From: Rhodopseudomonas sp. BAL398 | GTDB lineage: Bacteria; Pseudomonadota; Alphaproteobacteria; Rhizobiales; Xanthobacteraceae | Length of the DNA: 64,000 nucleotides | NCBI RefSeq assembly: GCF_033001325.1 | Contig: NZ_CP133111.1 | Span: 3,550,501 to 3,614,500 of the forward strand | Direction: 5' to 3' | Part shown: positions 27,311 to 36,097 of the stretch, piece by piece | Layout of the letters: every line of letters begins with the position of its first letter | Position numbering within the stretch: the stretch's first letter is position 1 | The notes under the pieces: model-generated | Databases searched by the model: none | What the model saw: only the letters and a program-made list of their open reading frames with translations | What the model was told of the DNA's origin: nothing | Position numbers and translations under genes: made by a program

Positions 27311-28825
27311 TTAGGAATTAGCGAGGGAGCGCCTTGCGGCATATTCCCTCAACAGTGAAAGCCCCAATCGCAGCGGTCCGGTCACCTTGAAGATGCCCAC
27401 CACCACGGCGAAATAGACCGCGAGGCAGATCGCGCCCGACAGCAACGGCCGGACCAGCTGAATGTAATCCGTCAGAAAGATCTGCTGGATTCCGAACCCG
27501 ACCGCCACGCCGGCGAGGGCCGCGATGGTCGGCGGACCCACCGCGCGCAGCACGTCGTCATAGCCTATGCCGACCGGACGCCCGGCATAGACCAGCGCCG
27601 GAATGAACAGTCCGAACATGACGACCGCATAGGTCGTCGCCACGCCGATGACGCCGAAGGGAAGACCGGCGATCAAGGCGGCCAGCTGAACCAGCGCGCT
27701 GACCAATCCCCACCGCATCCAGCGGTCGGACCGGCCGGCGGCGACATGAACCCAACCCAATGAACGTTCGACGCCATGGGCGATGCCGCGCAGCGCGAAG
27801 ATGCAGAGCAATGGGCCGGCCGGCGCCCATTTCGGCCCCAGCAGCAGCACCACCAGATCCTGCCCGGTGACGGCCAGCACCGCGAAGGCCGGGGCGGAGA
27901 AGAAGCTCAGCGACGACAATGCCGTGGCCCATGCCCGCTTGAACTGGTCGAGGTCATTCCTGAGCTTGCTCAGGCCGGACACCGCTATGCTGTGCAGCGG
28001 CTCGGTGAGAATGCTGAGCAGATTGCTGTAGATCGTAAACGCATTCTGGAAATATCCGAGCGGACCCGGCCCGTAGACATAGCCGATGGCGATGCGATCG
28101 CCCGCGCGCGACAGATAGTCGGTCATGGTGAATCCGGTCACGCCCAGGCCGAAGCGAACCAATTCCCTCACATCCGGCGTGACAAGCGGGCGCCCCGGCA
28201 CCCAGCGGCAGGCGGTCCATACGCCCGCAACCGCCAGCGTCGACGTCACCAGCGGCTTTGCGACCAGCGCCCAATAGCCAAAGCCGGTGAGCGCCATCAC
28301 GACGCTGACCACGCTGCCCACCGCATTGGCCGAAATATCGATGATGGCAATGCGGCGGAACTGCATGGCACGGCGCATCAGCGCGTAGTGCTGGGTCGAC
28401 AGCGCCGACATGATGAACGTCGCCGACAGCGCCAGCGCGATGCCGGTCAGCGACGGCTCGTCGAACATCCGCGCGATGACACCGCTGCCGCCGGCCAGCA
28501 ACAGTGTCAACAGCAGGCCGATCGCGATATTGAGCCAGAACAGCGAGCTGATTTCCACCTCGCTGATCCGGGTCTTCTGGATCGACGCCTCGGTGGTTCC
28601 CAGATCGATCAGCATCGGGGCGAACCCCACCAGGGCCAGCACGATGGCGACGAGGCCGAAATCATGAGGTCCGAGCAGACGCGCCAGCACGACGGTCGAC
28701 GCCAGCTGCACGAAAACGTTGAGGCCCCGCGCGATCACATAGGTGACGCCGCTGCGCAGCGAGCTGCGCTGAAGGCCGACGAAGGCCTTGTTGTCGGCGA
28801 AATATCGATCGACATTCCGGCTCAA
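27311..28825 (-). CDS. Lipopolysaccharide-type flippase (MOP superfamily)
   Basis: A 504-residue integral membrane protein with about 14 hydrophobic segments. The start region (LASTVVLARLLGPHDFGLVA, near 40-59) matches the WzxC/RfbX-like group. It is predicted to translocate lipid-linked sugar units. Its start overlaps the stop of the Cys-rich repeat protein gene by 4 bases (28822-28825), which implies coupled translation and perhaps a functional link with that uncharacterised protein. Confidence 0.85.
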   Translation of the reverse strand: MSRNVDRYFADNKAFVGLQRSSLRSGVTYVIARGLNVFVQLASTVVLARLLGPHDFGLVAIVLALVGFAPMLIDLGTTEASIQKTRISEVEISSLFWLNIAIGLLLTLLLAGGSGVIARMFDEPSLTGIALALSATFIMSALSTQHYALMRRAMQFRRIAIIDISANAVGSVVSVVMALTGFGYWALVAKPLVTSTLAVAGVWTACRWVPGRPLVTPDVRELVRFGLGVTGFTMTDYLSRAGDRIAIGYVYGPGPLGYFQNAFTIYSNLLSILTEPLHSIAVSGLSKLRNDLDQFKRAWATALSSLSFFSAPAFAVLAVTGQDLVVLLLGPKWAPAGPLLCIFALRGIAHGVERSLGWVHVAAGRSDRWMRWGLVSALVQLAALIAGLPFGVIGVATTYAVVMFGLFIPALVYAGRPVGIGYDDVLRAVGPPTIAALAGVAVGFGIQQIFLTDYIQLVRPLLSGAICLAVYFAVVVGIFKVTGPLRLGLSLLREYAARRSLANS

Positions 28826-29931
28826 ATGACGGCGCCCTCATCCGGCGACGGCGCACGGCCCGAACACGGCGTCACCGCATCTTCCGTGGCACGCTCCAGC
28901 CAGATCTCCCGCCAATAGGGATAGATCGCGCGCGGGCAGAAGCGACGGCAGACCGAATAGCGCGACTGGCAGACCACATCCTTGAGGATGATCGCGTCGG
29001 TCTTGAACCGCACCATCTTGCCGCTGCACTCGTCGATGATCTGCGACTGCCGCCGATCGACCTCGTAAGTGCGCCCGGTGAACGGCACCATTTCGACGTC
29101 GAAATACAATCCGCGATTGCGATAGTTGGAATCCAGCGTCGGCAGAATATCCTTGAACGGCTTGACCCGGACCCTCTCGCCCTGCTGCAGATCGAGCTGC
29201 TGTCGCGGCACCGGCGTGCCGATCGGCACGCCGAACGGCCGCACCGGATAGGGCGCGCCACCGACCGCGCGCGCGAACCGGTCATAGCTCCAGCGCATCG
29301 CCGAGCCGAGGCCGATCCCGGCTTCGGCCACCGTGCGCCACAGCGAGTACAGCAAACCGGCGGCGAGCTGCGACAGGCGGACATTGCCGGAGCTGTAGTC
29401 CTCCCAATATTGCCGCAGATCCCACCATTTCAGCGGCTGGGTGGCGAATTTGATCTGGGTGTTCTGGCAGACATAGGTCGGCTCGGTTTCGCCGGGCGCA
29501 GGGGGGATCTTCACGCCGGCGCGAAGCGACGCCTCGATCGCGCGGACGCGGTCGGTAGCCTCACCGTTTGCCGGCGCCGCGCCGTGCGTCGTCGCGGGAT
29601 CGACCCGCTTCAGCCAGGCCTCTTTCCAGAAGATCAGACAGCCCGCTTCGCACTGATCATGCGCCGCCCCGTCGCAGCGAAGATTTTCCAGGTGAACGGT
29701 GCGTGCCATCTTGCGGCCGCCGACCCCCATCGCCGGATCGCAGGTCTTGTGGGCCCGCTTGCCGACCCGCAGCGTCGTCCCGCAATATTTCAGCATTTCC
29801 GGCATGAACGGCAGCTCGTCCAGCCGCCCGTTGCGATCCAGCGTGGCGAAGATTTCCTCCGCGGTACGGACCTGCACCCATTCATCGGCGCGGAGTCCCA
29901 ACGATAGGCTGTTGTCGAGCTCGGCTCTCAT
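28822..29931 (-). CDS. Cys-rich two-repeat protein of unknown function
   Basis: A 369-residue soluble protein with no recognised family. It contains two similar units, about residues 18-109 and 253-347. Each runs from a V-x-V/R-start through an I-x-x-TLD segment, an EM segment, a K-M-x-R segment, then a cysteine trio and a WxExWLxR end. The Cys trios are Cys86, Cys94, Cys98 and Cys321, Cys328, Cys332, suitable for metal binding. The second ends in YWREIWLERA and the first in FWKEAWLKRV. No signal peptide is present. It is translationally coupled to the flippase gene. A role in glycan assembly is inferred only from context. Confidence 0.6.
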   Translation of the reverse strand: MRAELDNSLSLGLRADEWVQVRTAEEIFATLDRNGRLDELPFMPEMLKYCGTTLRVGKRAHKTCDPAMGVGGRKMARTVHLENLRCDGAAHDQCEAGCLIFWKEAWLKRVDPATTHGAAPANGEATDRVRAIEASLRAGVKIPPAPGETEPTYVCQNTQIKFATQPLKWWDLRQYWEDYSSGNVRLSQLAAGLLYSLWRTVAEAGIGLGSAMRWSYDRFARAVGGAPYPVRPFGVPIGTPVPRQQLDLQQGERVRVKPFKDILPTLDSNYRNRGLYFDVEMVPFTGRTYEVDRRQSQIIDECSGKMVRFKTDAIILKDVVCQSRYSVCRRFCPRAIYPYWREIWLERATEDAVTPCSGRAPSPDEGAVI

Positions 29932-30011
29932 GGCGGCGTTCCGGTTAGGGCTTAGTCGGCGAAATCATTGGTCGGCAACTCCACGGCAATCCGCCGCCAT
30001 TTCGGCGGCCG

Positions 30012-30665
30012 TTACAGCAGCGAAAGCTTGCGGCCGAAAAAAGCTTCGGCGTAGCGCTCGGGCGCGCGGCACTCCATGCCTCTGATCCGCGCCAGACCGC
30101 GAAAGGTCTCTTCGTCGAACCATTGCTTGGAGCGCTGGCTGCCGAAATGCGCGATCAACAGCTCGATCTTGCGCTGCAGCGCTTGCGCCGACACCGGGAC
30201 GTAGACATTCGGTTGCCCGATGTCGCCATCCCATTTGGGGATCTCGTATTCGAGGATCTGATGATCCCGGAATGTGTTCCAGGTCAGCCGGCAGACCTGG
30301 CGATGGTCCTGATGGGCGTCGTCGCGCCGATGCGTCAGAATCAGATCCGGTTCGACCCGCTGCTTGAGCGCCTCGAACCATTGCTTGATCGCCTCGCCCT
30401 GCTCGGGAAAGAAGCCGTCGCGAAACGCCGTGACCTCGACCTGCGCGGTCGCCGCATCGGCCAGAAAATCGGCGGCCGACCGTTTCGCCTCGTCGTCGCG
30501 CACCCCGCCGCCGCTCAGCACGCACCAATGTACGTCGAGCTGCACGCCGCGCTCGATCAGGCTCAGCAATGTTGCGCCCGCGCCGATTTCGATATCGTCC
30601 GAATGCGCGCCCAGACAGAGCACACTCAGCCGTTCCCCGGGCTTGGCGAGATGCAACGGCCGCAT
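30012..30665 (-). CDS. PIG-L/LmbE-family deacetylase
   Basis: A 217-residue zinc-dependent deacetylase-like protein. The start is the ATG at 30665, which overlaps the stop of the cytidylyltransferase gene (ATGA), and the frame before it has no feature. The metal motif is LGAHSDDIEIGAG (near residues 18-30), the AHPDDxE motif with Ser in place of Pro. A second HRRDDAHQDHR segment near 120-130 supplies histidines. Members remove N-acetyl groups from sugars. Here it probably acts on a sugar made by the adjacent deoxysugar genes. Confidence 0.8.
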   Translation of the reverse strand: MRPLHLAKPGERLSVLCLGAHSDDIEIGAGATLLSLIERGVQLDVHWCVLSGGGVRDDEAKRSAADFLADAATAQVEVTAFRDGFFPEQGEAIKQWFEALKQRVEPDLILTHRRDDAHQDHRQVCRLTWNTFRDHQILEYEIPKWDGDIGQPNVYVPVSAQALQRKIELLIAHFGSQRSKQWFDEETFRGLARIRGMECRAPERYAEAFFGRKLSLL

Positions 30666-31462
30666 CAGGCAACCTTGCTGGGTTTGAGCGGGGTCTGCAG
30701 CCGCCATGGCGTATCGCCGCGATCGACCATGTCCTCGAGGACCTGTCGATCCCGCAGCGTATCCATCGCGCGCCAGAAGCCCTCATATTTGTAGGCCATC
30801 AGGTGGCCGCCCTCGATCAGCCGATTGAACGGCTCGAGCACCAGCTCCTCGCCTTCCTGGATGAAGTCGAAGATCTCCTTGCGGAAGATGAAGAAGCCGC
30901 CATTGATCCAGATCTCCGATTCCTGGCTGGAGCGGATCCGCTGCACCGAGCCCTCATCGTCGAATTCGGCGAGATGGAAGCTGATCGGCGGATGGATGGC
31001 GACGAAACAGGCGAGCTTTCCGCTGGCCTTGAACGTCTCGATCATCTCCGGCAACGGCACGTCGCTCAGCCCGTCGCTGTAATTGGCGAGGAAGATTTCC
31101 TCGTCCTCGACCAGATGCCGCACCGCCACCAGCCGTTCGCCGATATTGCGCCAGGCCCCGGTGTCGACCAGCGACACCCGCCAATCCGGCGGTTGATCGC
31201 CGAGAATCTCGACCTTCTTGCCGAAATCGGTGATGACGCAGTCGCTGTTCGCGGTCTGCCGATAGTTCAGGAAATAGTCCTTGATGACATTGGCCTTGTA
31301 GCCAAGGCACAGGATGAAATCATTGTGCCCGTACTGGCTGTAATACTGCATCACATGCCACAGGATCGGCTGATGCCCGATCGGCACCATCGGCTTGGGA
31401 ATGCTTTCGGAATATTCGCGAATGCGGGTTCCGAGCCCGCCGCAGAACAGAACGACCTTCAT
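30665..31462 (-). CDS. rfbF: Glucose-1-phosphate cytidylyltransferase
   Basis: A 265-residue nucleotidyltransferase that makes CDP-glucose from glucose-1-phosphate and CTP. The signature GGLGTRIREYSESIPKPMVP is at residues 8-27, followed by IGHQPILWHVMQYYSQYGH and the metal/substrate motif NYSDGLSD. CDP-glucose normally feeds CDP-6-deoxy sugar synthesis through a 4,6-dehydratase. No separate RfbG-like dehydratase is in the window; the epimerase at 35003-36097 could serve. Overlaps both neighbours by 1-4 bases, so the three genes are tightly coupled. Confidence 0.85.
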   Translation of the reverse strand: MKVVLFCGGLGTRIREYSESIPKPMVPIGHQPILWHVMQYYSQYGHNDFILCLGYKANVIKDYFLNYRQTANSDCVITDFGKKVEILGDQPPDWRVSLVDTGAWRNIGERLVAVRHLVEDEEIFLANYSDGLSDVPLPEMIETFKASGKLACFVAIHPPISFHLAEFDDEGSVQRIRSSQESEIWINGGFFIFRKEIFDFIQEGEELVLEPFNRLIEGGHLMAYKYEGFWRAMDTLRDRQVLEDMVDRGDTPWRLQTPLKPSKVA

Positions 31463-32748
31463 GCTGCGACCTTTCGTGGATCGATGATTTCAACGCGGGG
31501 AATCGGGACCACGAATTTGCAGCCCCAATCGCCGACGTGGCGCATCTGGGCGACGATCTCTTTCTTCAGATTCCACGGCAGGATCAGCAGATAATCGGGC
31601 CGGATCTCGTCGATCATCTCGACCGGGTGGATCGGAATGTGCATGCCGGGCGTAAAGCGGCCGTGCTTGTAGGGATTTCGGTCGACGGTGAAGTCGAGAA
31701 AATCGGTGCCGATGCCGCAATAATTCAGCAGCGTGTTGCCCTTGCCCGGCGCGCCGTAGCCGCACAGCCGCGCGCCCTTCTCCTTGCAGTCGATCAGGAA
31801 CGACAGCAATTGCCGCTTGGTGTGGTGGACGCCGGCGGCAAACTGCCCGTAGGACGCGATATCCTCCAGACCGATGCCGCGCTCATGGGCCAGCAATGCG
31901 GTGACGTTCGACGACACCGGATGCGCGGCGTCGTCGCGGCACAGATAGACCCGCAGCGAGCCGCCATGGGTCGGGATCTGTTCGACGTCGAACAGCTTCA
32001 GACCATGGCGTTTTGCCATGCGATCGATCGTCACCAGCGAGAAATACGAGAAATGCTCGTGATAGATGGTGTCGAACTGATTCTCGTTGATCAGCTTTTC
32101 GAGGTGGGGGAATTCCAGCGTGATCGCGCCCTGCGGCGCCAAGAGATGCGCCATGCCGGCGACGAAATCATTGAGGTCCGGCACCTGTGCCAGCACGTTG
32201 TTGCCGATGATCAGGTCGGCCGTCTTGCCTTCCGAGGCCAGGCGCTGCGCCAGCGCGAGGCCGAAGAACTCGACCAGCGTCGGGACATTCTTCTGCTTGG
32301 CGACCTCGGCCACATTGGCGGCCGGTTCGATCCCGGTCACCGGGACGCCGAGCGGCAGGAAATGCTGCAGCAGGTAGCCGTCATTGCTGGCGATCTCATA
32401 GACCCGGCTGCTGCCGCCCAGGTTCAGCCGGCCCTTGATCATTTCGCAATAGCGCCGCGCGTGCTCGACCCAGGAGGTCGAATAGGACGAGAAGTAAGCA
32501 TATTCGGTGAAGATGTGCTCCGGCTGGACATATTCCTTCAGCTGCACCAGGAAGCAATTATCACAGACCAGCGCGTGCAGCGGATAGAACGACTCGCTGG
32601 CGTCGATCTGCTCGGCGGTCAGGAAGCTCTCGCACAGCGGCGACATGCCGAGGTCCATGAAGCTCGTCGTGATCGGCTTGTCGCATAGCCGGCAGCGGCC
32701 GAAGCTGGATTTCGAGGCGATCGACTGGGGTTTGGAATGTGCGTTCAT
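31459..32748 (-). CDS. Sugar C-methyltransferase (zinc-finger SAM-dependent)
   Basis: A 429-residue SAM-dependent methyltransferase from the ATG at 32748 (AGAGCGG upstream; the frame also allows 32793). The N-terminal zinc-binding motif is CRLCDKP...CDNC, with Cys near residues 18, 21, 60 and 63. The SAM domain contains VYEIASNDGYLLQHF and the C-terminal domain has GYGAPGKGNTLLNY. This architecture matches NDP-4-keto-6-deoxyhexose 3-C-methyltransferases (TylC3/NovU type). It therefore suggests a branched deoxysugar in the glycan. Coupled by a 4-base overlap to rfbF. Confidence 0.85.
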   Translation of the reverse strand: MNAHSKPQSIASKSSFGRCRLCDKPITTSFMDLGMSPLCESFLTAEQIDASESFYPLHALVCDNCFLVQLKEYVQPEHIFTEYAYFSSYSTSWVEHARRYCEMIKGRLNLGGSSRVYEIASNDGYLLQHFLPLGVPVTGIEPAANVAEVAKQKNVPTLVEFFGLALAQRLASEGKTADLIIGNNVLAQVPDLNDFVAGMAHLLAPQGAITLEFPHLEKLINENQFDTIYHEHFSYFSLVTIDRMAKRHGLKLFDVEQIPTHGGSLRVYLCRDDAAHPVSSNVTALLAHERGIGLEDIASYGQFAAGVHHTKRQLLSFLIDCKEKGARLCGYGAPGKGNTLLNYCGIGTDFLDFTVDRNPYKHGRFTPGMHIPIHPVEMIDEIRPDYLLILPWNLKKEIVAQMRHVGDWGCKFVVPIPRVEIIDPRKVAA

Positions 32749-32942
32749 GAGCCGCTCTTCGCTGAAATGAAAATGGCTGTCCGTTTTAGTCATTCGTTGC
32801 GTCAGCCATCTATCGCATAAGCGCGGACAATTTGAAGCGTCGCGGCGATTTATGGTAAAAATTGACGGAGTTATCGATACTTAAACCGGGTGTTGGTAAC
32901 CTCGCCGTGGTTAATCCAACCACAATGGAAAGTGCGAAAATC
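32749..32942. promoter_or_regulatory. Divergent promoter region of the deoxysugar genes
   Basis: About 190 bases between the C-methyltransferase (minus) and the 3,5-epimerase gene (plus). It is noticeably AT-richer than its surroundings (about 32850-32890). Promoters for both directions must lie here, but no exact -35/-10 pair could be assigned with confidence. Confidence 0.4.
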
Positions 32943-33473
32943 ATGCGCTTCGAAGTAATCAATCTTAACGGCGCGATGCTGGTTCATCCGGAGCCGATGC
33001 GGGACGAGCGCGGTTTCTTCGCCCGCACCTTTTGCGTCAACGAGTTCCGGGACCAAGGCCTCGAAACCGTGTTTCCGCAGCACAGCATCTCCCACTCCTT
33101 GCACAAGGGCACGCTACGCGGGATGCATTTTCAGCGCGCCCCTCACGGCGAGGTGAAGCTGGTGCGCTGCCTCATCGGATCAATCTTTGACGTCATCATC
33201 GATTTGCGGCCGGAGTCGCCGACATTTCGGCGCTGGCTCGGCTTCGAATTATCCGCCGACAACGGATTGCAGCTCTATATCCCGCGCGGCTTTGCGCATG
33301 GGTTCCAGACGCTGAGCGACGACGCGCGGGTCAACTACCTGATTTCGGATTTCTACGCGCCGGACGCGGCCAGCGGCGTGCGCCACGATGATCCCGCCTT
33401 CGGCATCGATTGGCCGTTGCCGGTGACGACGATCAACGACAAGGATCGGCGCTGGCCGGATTTTGCCGGGTGA
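32943..33473 (+). CDS. rfbC: dTDP-4-dehydrorhamnose 3,5-epimerase family protein
   Basis: A 176-residue cupin-fold epimerase acting on an NDP-4-keto-6-deoxyhexose. Motifs seen are DERGFFARTFC (near 19-29), QHSISHSLHKGTLRGMHFQR (near 45-64, with the catalytic His in HFQ) and YIPRGFAHGFQTLSDDA (near 113-129). The start at 32943 follows GGAAAG. In combination with RfbF and the C-methyltransferase it probably supplies the 4-keto sugar stereochemistry needed for branching. CDP- rather than dTDP-linked substrate is suggested by RfbF; this is inference. Confidence 0.85.
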   Translation: MRFEVINLNGAMLVHPEPMRDERGFFARTFCVNEFRDQGLETVFPQHSISHSLHKGTLRGMHFQRAPHGEVKLVRCLIGSIFDVIIDLRPESPTFRRWLGFELSADNGLQLYIPRGFAHGFQTLSDDARVNYLISDFYAPDAASGVRHDDPAFGIDWPLPVTTINDKDRRWPDFAG

Positions 33474-33540
33474 GCAAGGCGGGGCCTCAGCCTTAGAGCC
33501 TGGCTGAAACAACGATCAACAAAACGCGGCCTTCAAGGTC

Positions 33541-33649
33541 GTCATTGCGAGGAGCTCTTGCGACGAAGCAATCCAGTTCTTGCTTGATGTCCCTGGATTG
33601 CTTCGCGGTCGGACGGCGCGATGCGCCGTCCTCGGCTCGCAAAGACGAA
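33541..33649. repeat. Intergenic palindromic repeat, family A, copy 2
   Basis: Nearly the same sequence as the repeat at 20239-20342: GTCATTGCGAGGAGC start, the CGAAGCAATCCAG / CTGGATTGCTTCG hairpin and the GGACGGCGC / GCGCCGTCC hairpin, ending GGCTCGCAAAGACGA. Like copy 1 it separates convergent genes (rfbC and the DUF4910-type gene). Confidence 0.85.
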
Positions 33650-33687
33650 TCAAGCTCGATTTTATGGCTTCTTTTTCAGTCAGACTC

Positions 33688-34989
33688 TTAGGCCTCGCGC
33701 AGAGGCTCAAGCAATCCCTTGTCTTCGAGCACTTTCGTGGTTCTTTGTACCACCGCGAAGGGAAGATCGGCGCGTTCGGCGATGTCCAGCAATGAATGGC
33801 TGCCGTCCGACAGGTTGAGGATCCACAGCATCGCCATATTGGCGGCGGCGGCGTCCTTGTCGCCGCCGATCGCGCCGTAGAGCCCGCGCCTGCCGAGCTG
33901 CGGCTCGCCTTTGGGGAACATGTTGCAATAGGTGCCGTTGGCCTCGATCGCGCCGATCGCCGTCTCGATCAGCCGATAGGATTGGCCCAACACATCCGGG
34001 CTGATGAAATCCAGATTATCGGCCGACGTATGATATTGCGGAATGGCGCCGAACTTGCTGCGCTGGAACAGGCCGACGGGCAGGTTGAACCCGGGCGAGC
34101 AATATTGCCGCTCGTCATAGCCGTAAGGCGAGAACGCCTCGATGGTCGGCGACAGGCCCGCATGGCGCAGCGCATGGATCATGGTCCGGTCGATCTCGCT
34201 GTCGCCGCGCCGGCTCCTTTTATAGGTCGGCCCGCGGGGGTCGCCGACCATCGAGACCACCAGGCCGTGCTTGATGCGATCGACCTTGTCCTCGTTGCGC
34301 GCCAGCCAGGTGATGGCGCCGATCGTGCCGGGGGCGAACAGAAACCGATAGCTGTAGCGGGTGCGCATCGTGGAGATGCGCTTGGCCAGCTGCGTCAGCA
34401 GCGCGATGCCGGAGCAATTGTCGTTGGCCAGCGAGGGGTGGCAGATATGGGCCGACAGCAGGAACTCGTCCGCGCTCTCGCCCTGATGGAAGAACTCTCC
34501 ATAGGTCAGATGCCCGTCCGCCAAAGTGGAATCGATCGAGACCTCATAGGTCTCGTCCGGTAACGCTTCGAGCTGGCGATGCGCCATGCAGAATGCCCAG
34601 TTTTCGGCGTAATACGACGTCCGATAAGGGATCAGGTCGGGTTGATCGGGCAGCGTGTAGACGTGCTGCTTCAGCTCGGCGAGCGAGATCCGCTGCCGAA
34701 CCGGCACGCTGTAGCCCATGACGTGCAGATTGGACTGGTTGAAATCGACGATCCGCTCGCCGCGCGCGTTCTTGATAAAGGCGTCGCGGATATTCCATTC
34801 GCGCGGAACGGTCCAGTCCAGCACCTGGGTTCCGGTCGGAACCTCATGGATATCGAGCGCGATATGGGCGGCGACCTCGCGCAAGGTTTGCCTGACGCCA
34901 TCGCCGGTGATGCTGCGGCAGATCGGAAAGATCTTCACGGCCAGCGCGAAGATCTCGGTGCCGACATCATCGATCAGAGACTTGTCCAA
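33688..34989 (-). CDS. DUF4910-type aminopeptidase-like protein with winged-helix tail
   Basis: A 433-residue protein. The core resembles the M28-like metallo-aminopeptidase fold of DUF4910/DUF2172 proteins: SAHICHPSLANDNCSGI supplies His and Asp metal ligands, followed by RFLFAPGTIGAITWLAR and a late QYHTSADNLDFI. The C-terminal 80 residues resemble a winged-helix domain (SLLDIAERADLPFAVVQRTT). The frame remains open far upstream, but that part is the epimerase gene in another frame; the proposed start is a TTG at 34989 with GAGG in front. Genes of this type sit beside RfbF and C-methyltransferases in other genomes, so an amide-cleaving role on a sugar intermediate is possible. Confidence 0.7.
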   Translation of the reverse strand: MDKSLIDDVGTEIFALAVKIFPICRSITGDGVRQTLREVAAHIALDIHEVPTGTQVLDWTVPREWNIRDAFIKNARGERIVDFNQSNLHVMGYSVPVRQRISLAELKQHVYTLPDQPDLIPYRTSYYAENWAFCMAHRQLEALPDETYEVSIDSTLADGHLTYGEFFHQGESADEFLLSAHICHPSLANDNCSGIALLTQLAKRISTMRTRYSYRFLFAPGTIGAITWLARNEDKVDRIKHGLVVSMVGDPRGPTYKRSRRGDSEIDRTMIHALRHAGLSPTIEAFSPYGYDERQYCSPGFNLPVGLFQRSKFGAIPQYHTSADNLDFISPDVLGQSYRLIETAIGAIEANGTYCNMFPKGEPQLGRRGLYGAIGGDKDAAAANMAMLWILNLSDGSHSLLDIAERADLPFAVVQRTTKVLEDKGLLEPLREA

Positions 34990-35002
34990 AACGCCCTCGA
35001 GC

Positions 35003-36097
35003 TCAAGAGCTCGCCAGCACGGCAGCCTGGTCGGCAGCTTCGCCGGCGTGGCGATGGCCCATCGCGCGGTGCCGCAGATCGTCATTGAGGATGCCGTCGG
35101 CCAGCAGCTTGTTGATGTGCCCGATGCGCTGATAGCGCGGCCCTTCGAATTCCTCCAGCGTGATGCCGGAGGTCTGGTAGGCCTTGTAAAGCTGCTCGGC
35201 ACCCTTCTTGGCGTCCCATTGCGGCTTGAACGCCGGCAGCCGGGTTCGGATCTTGTCGAAGCTGACGCGATAGGATCGTGTGTCGGGGCCGGCGCCATCG
35301 GCAAATTCGACCTCGCAGCCGGGCACGACCTCGGCGACGATCTTGGCCAGATCGCGGATCTGGTAGTTGTGGGGGGTCTGGCCGACATTGAAGGCTTCGT
35401 TGAACACCGCATCCACCGGCGCTTCCAGCGCGGCGATGAAGGCCCGCGAGATGTCCTCGATATGCACGATCGGCCGCCACGGCGTGCCATCCGACTTCAA
35501 ATGGATTTTCTTGGTCGTGACCGCCCAGGCGACGAGATTGTTGAGCACGACGTCGAACCGCAGTCGCGGCGACAGGCCATAGGCCGTCGCCGGCCGCAGA
35601 TAGACCGGACAGAAGCCGTCGCCGGCGAGCCGCGCGATGCCGCGTTCGGAATTGACCTTGGATACGCCATAGGCCGTCACCGGATTGAGCGCGCCGGTCT
35701 CATCGATCATGCCTTCGCCGGCCTTGCCGTAATTGCTGCAGGACGACGCGAAGACAAAGCGGCTGACGCCGGCCTTCTTGGCCAGTTCGGCGATGCGCAC
35801 GCTGGCGCGGTGATTGATGTCGTCGGTCAGCCCCGGCTTGAGATTGCCGAGCGGATCGTTGGACAGCGCCGCGAGATGCAGAACCGCATCGATGCCTTTG
35901 AAATCGGCGAGCTCAACGTCGCGGGTATCCTTGTCGATGGTCGGCACATCGTGGATTTTGCCGCCTTGCGGAAATGTGCAGCGCTCATACAGGTTGCTAT
36001 CCAGACCGACGACCGAGTGACCCGCCTCCAGCAACATGGGCGTCATGACCGTGCCGATATAACCAAGATGTCCGGTCAGCAATACACGCATTTTCAC
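35003..36097 (-). CDS. NAD-dependent epimerase/dehydratase of the deoxysugar module
   Basis: A 364-residue extended SDR. The cofactor motif is [11 protein letters not shown] (residues 8-18, GxxGxxG) and the active site is [12 protein letters not shown] with YGVSK (Tyr/Lys). [10 protein letters not shown] segment and [11 protein letters not shown] are typical of the family that acts on NDP-sugars as 4,6-dehydratase or epimerase. It lies in the same direction as, and 13 bases upstream of, the aminopeptidase-like gene. It is a plausible substitute for the missing CDP-glucose 4,6-dehydratase. Confidence 0.75.
   Translation of the reverse strand: MKMRVLLTGHLGYIGTVMTPMLLEAGHSVVGLDSNLYERCTFPQGGKIHDVPTIDKDTRDVELADFKGIDAVLHLAALSNDPLGNLKPGLTDDINHRASVRIAELAKKAGVSRFVFASSCSNYGKAGEGMIDETGALNPVTAYGVSKVNSERGIARLAGDGFCPVYLRPATAYGLSPRLRFDVVLNNLVAWAVTTKKIHLKSDGTPWRPIVHIEDISRAFIAALEAPVDAVFNEAFNVGQTPHNYQIRDLAKIVAEVVPGCEVEFADGAGPDTRSYRVSFDKIRTRLPAFKPQWDAKKGAEQLYKAYQTSGITLEEFEGPRYQRIGHINKLLADGILNDDLRHRAMGHRHAGEAADQAAVLASS

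Noticed and set aside
34990-35490. Long frame making the aminopeptidase-like protein appear as a 600-residue fusion
   Set aside because: The added N-terminal part is the epimerase gene read in another frame: it is Arg/Ser/Pro-rich and has no family pattern. The epimerase is intact in its own frame.
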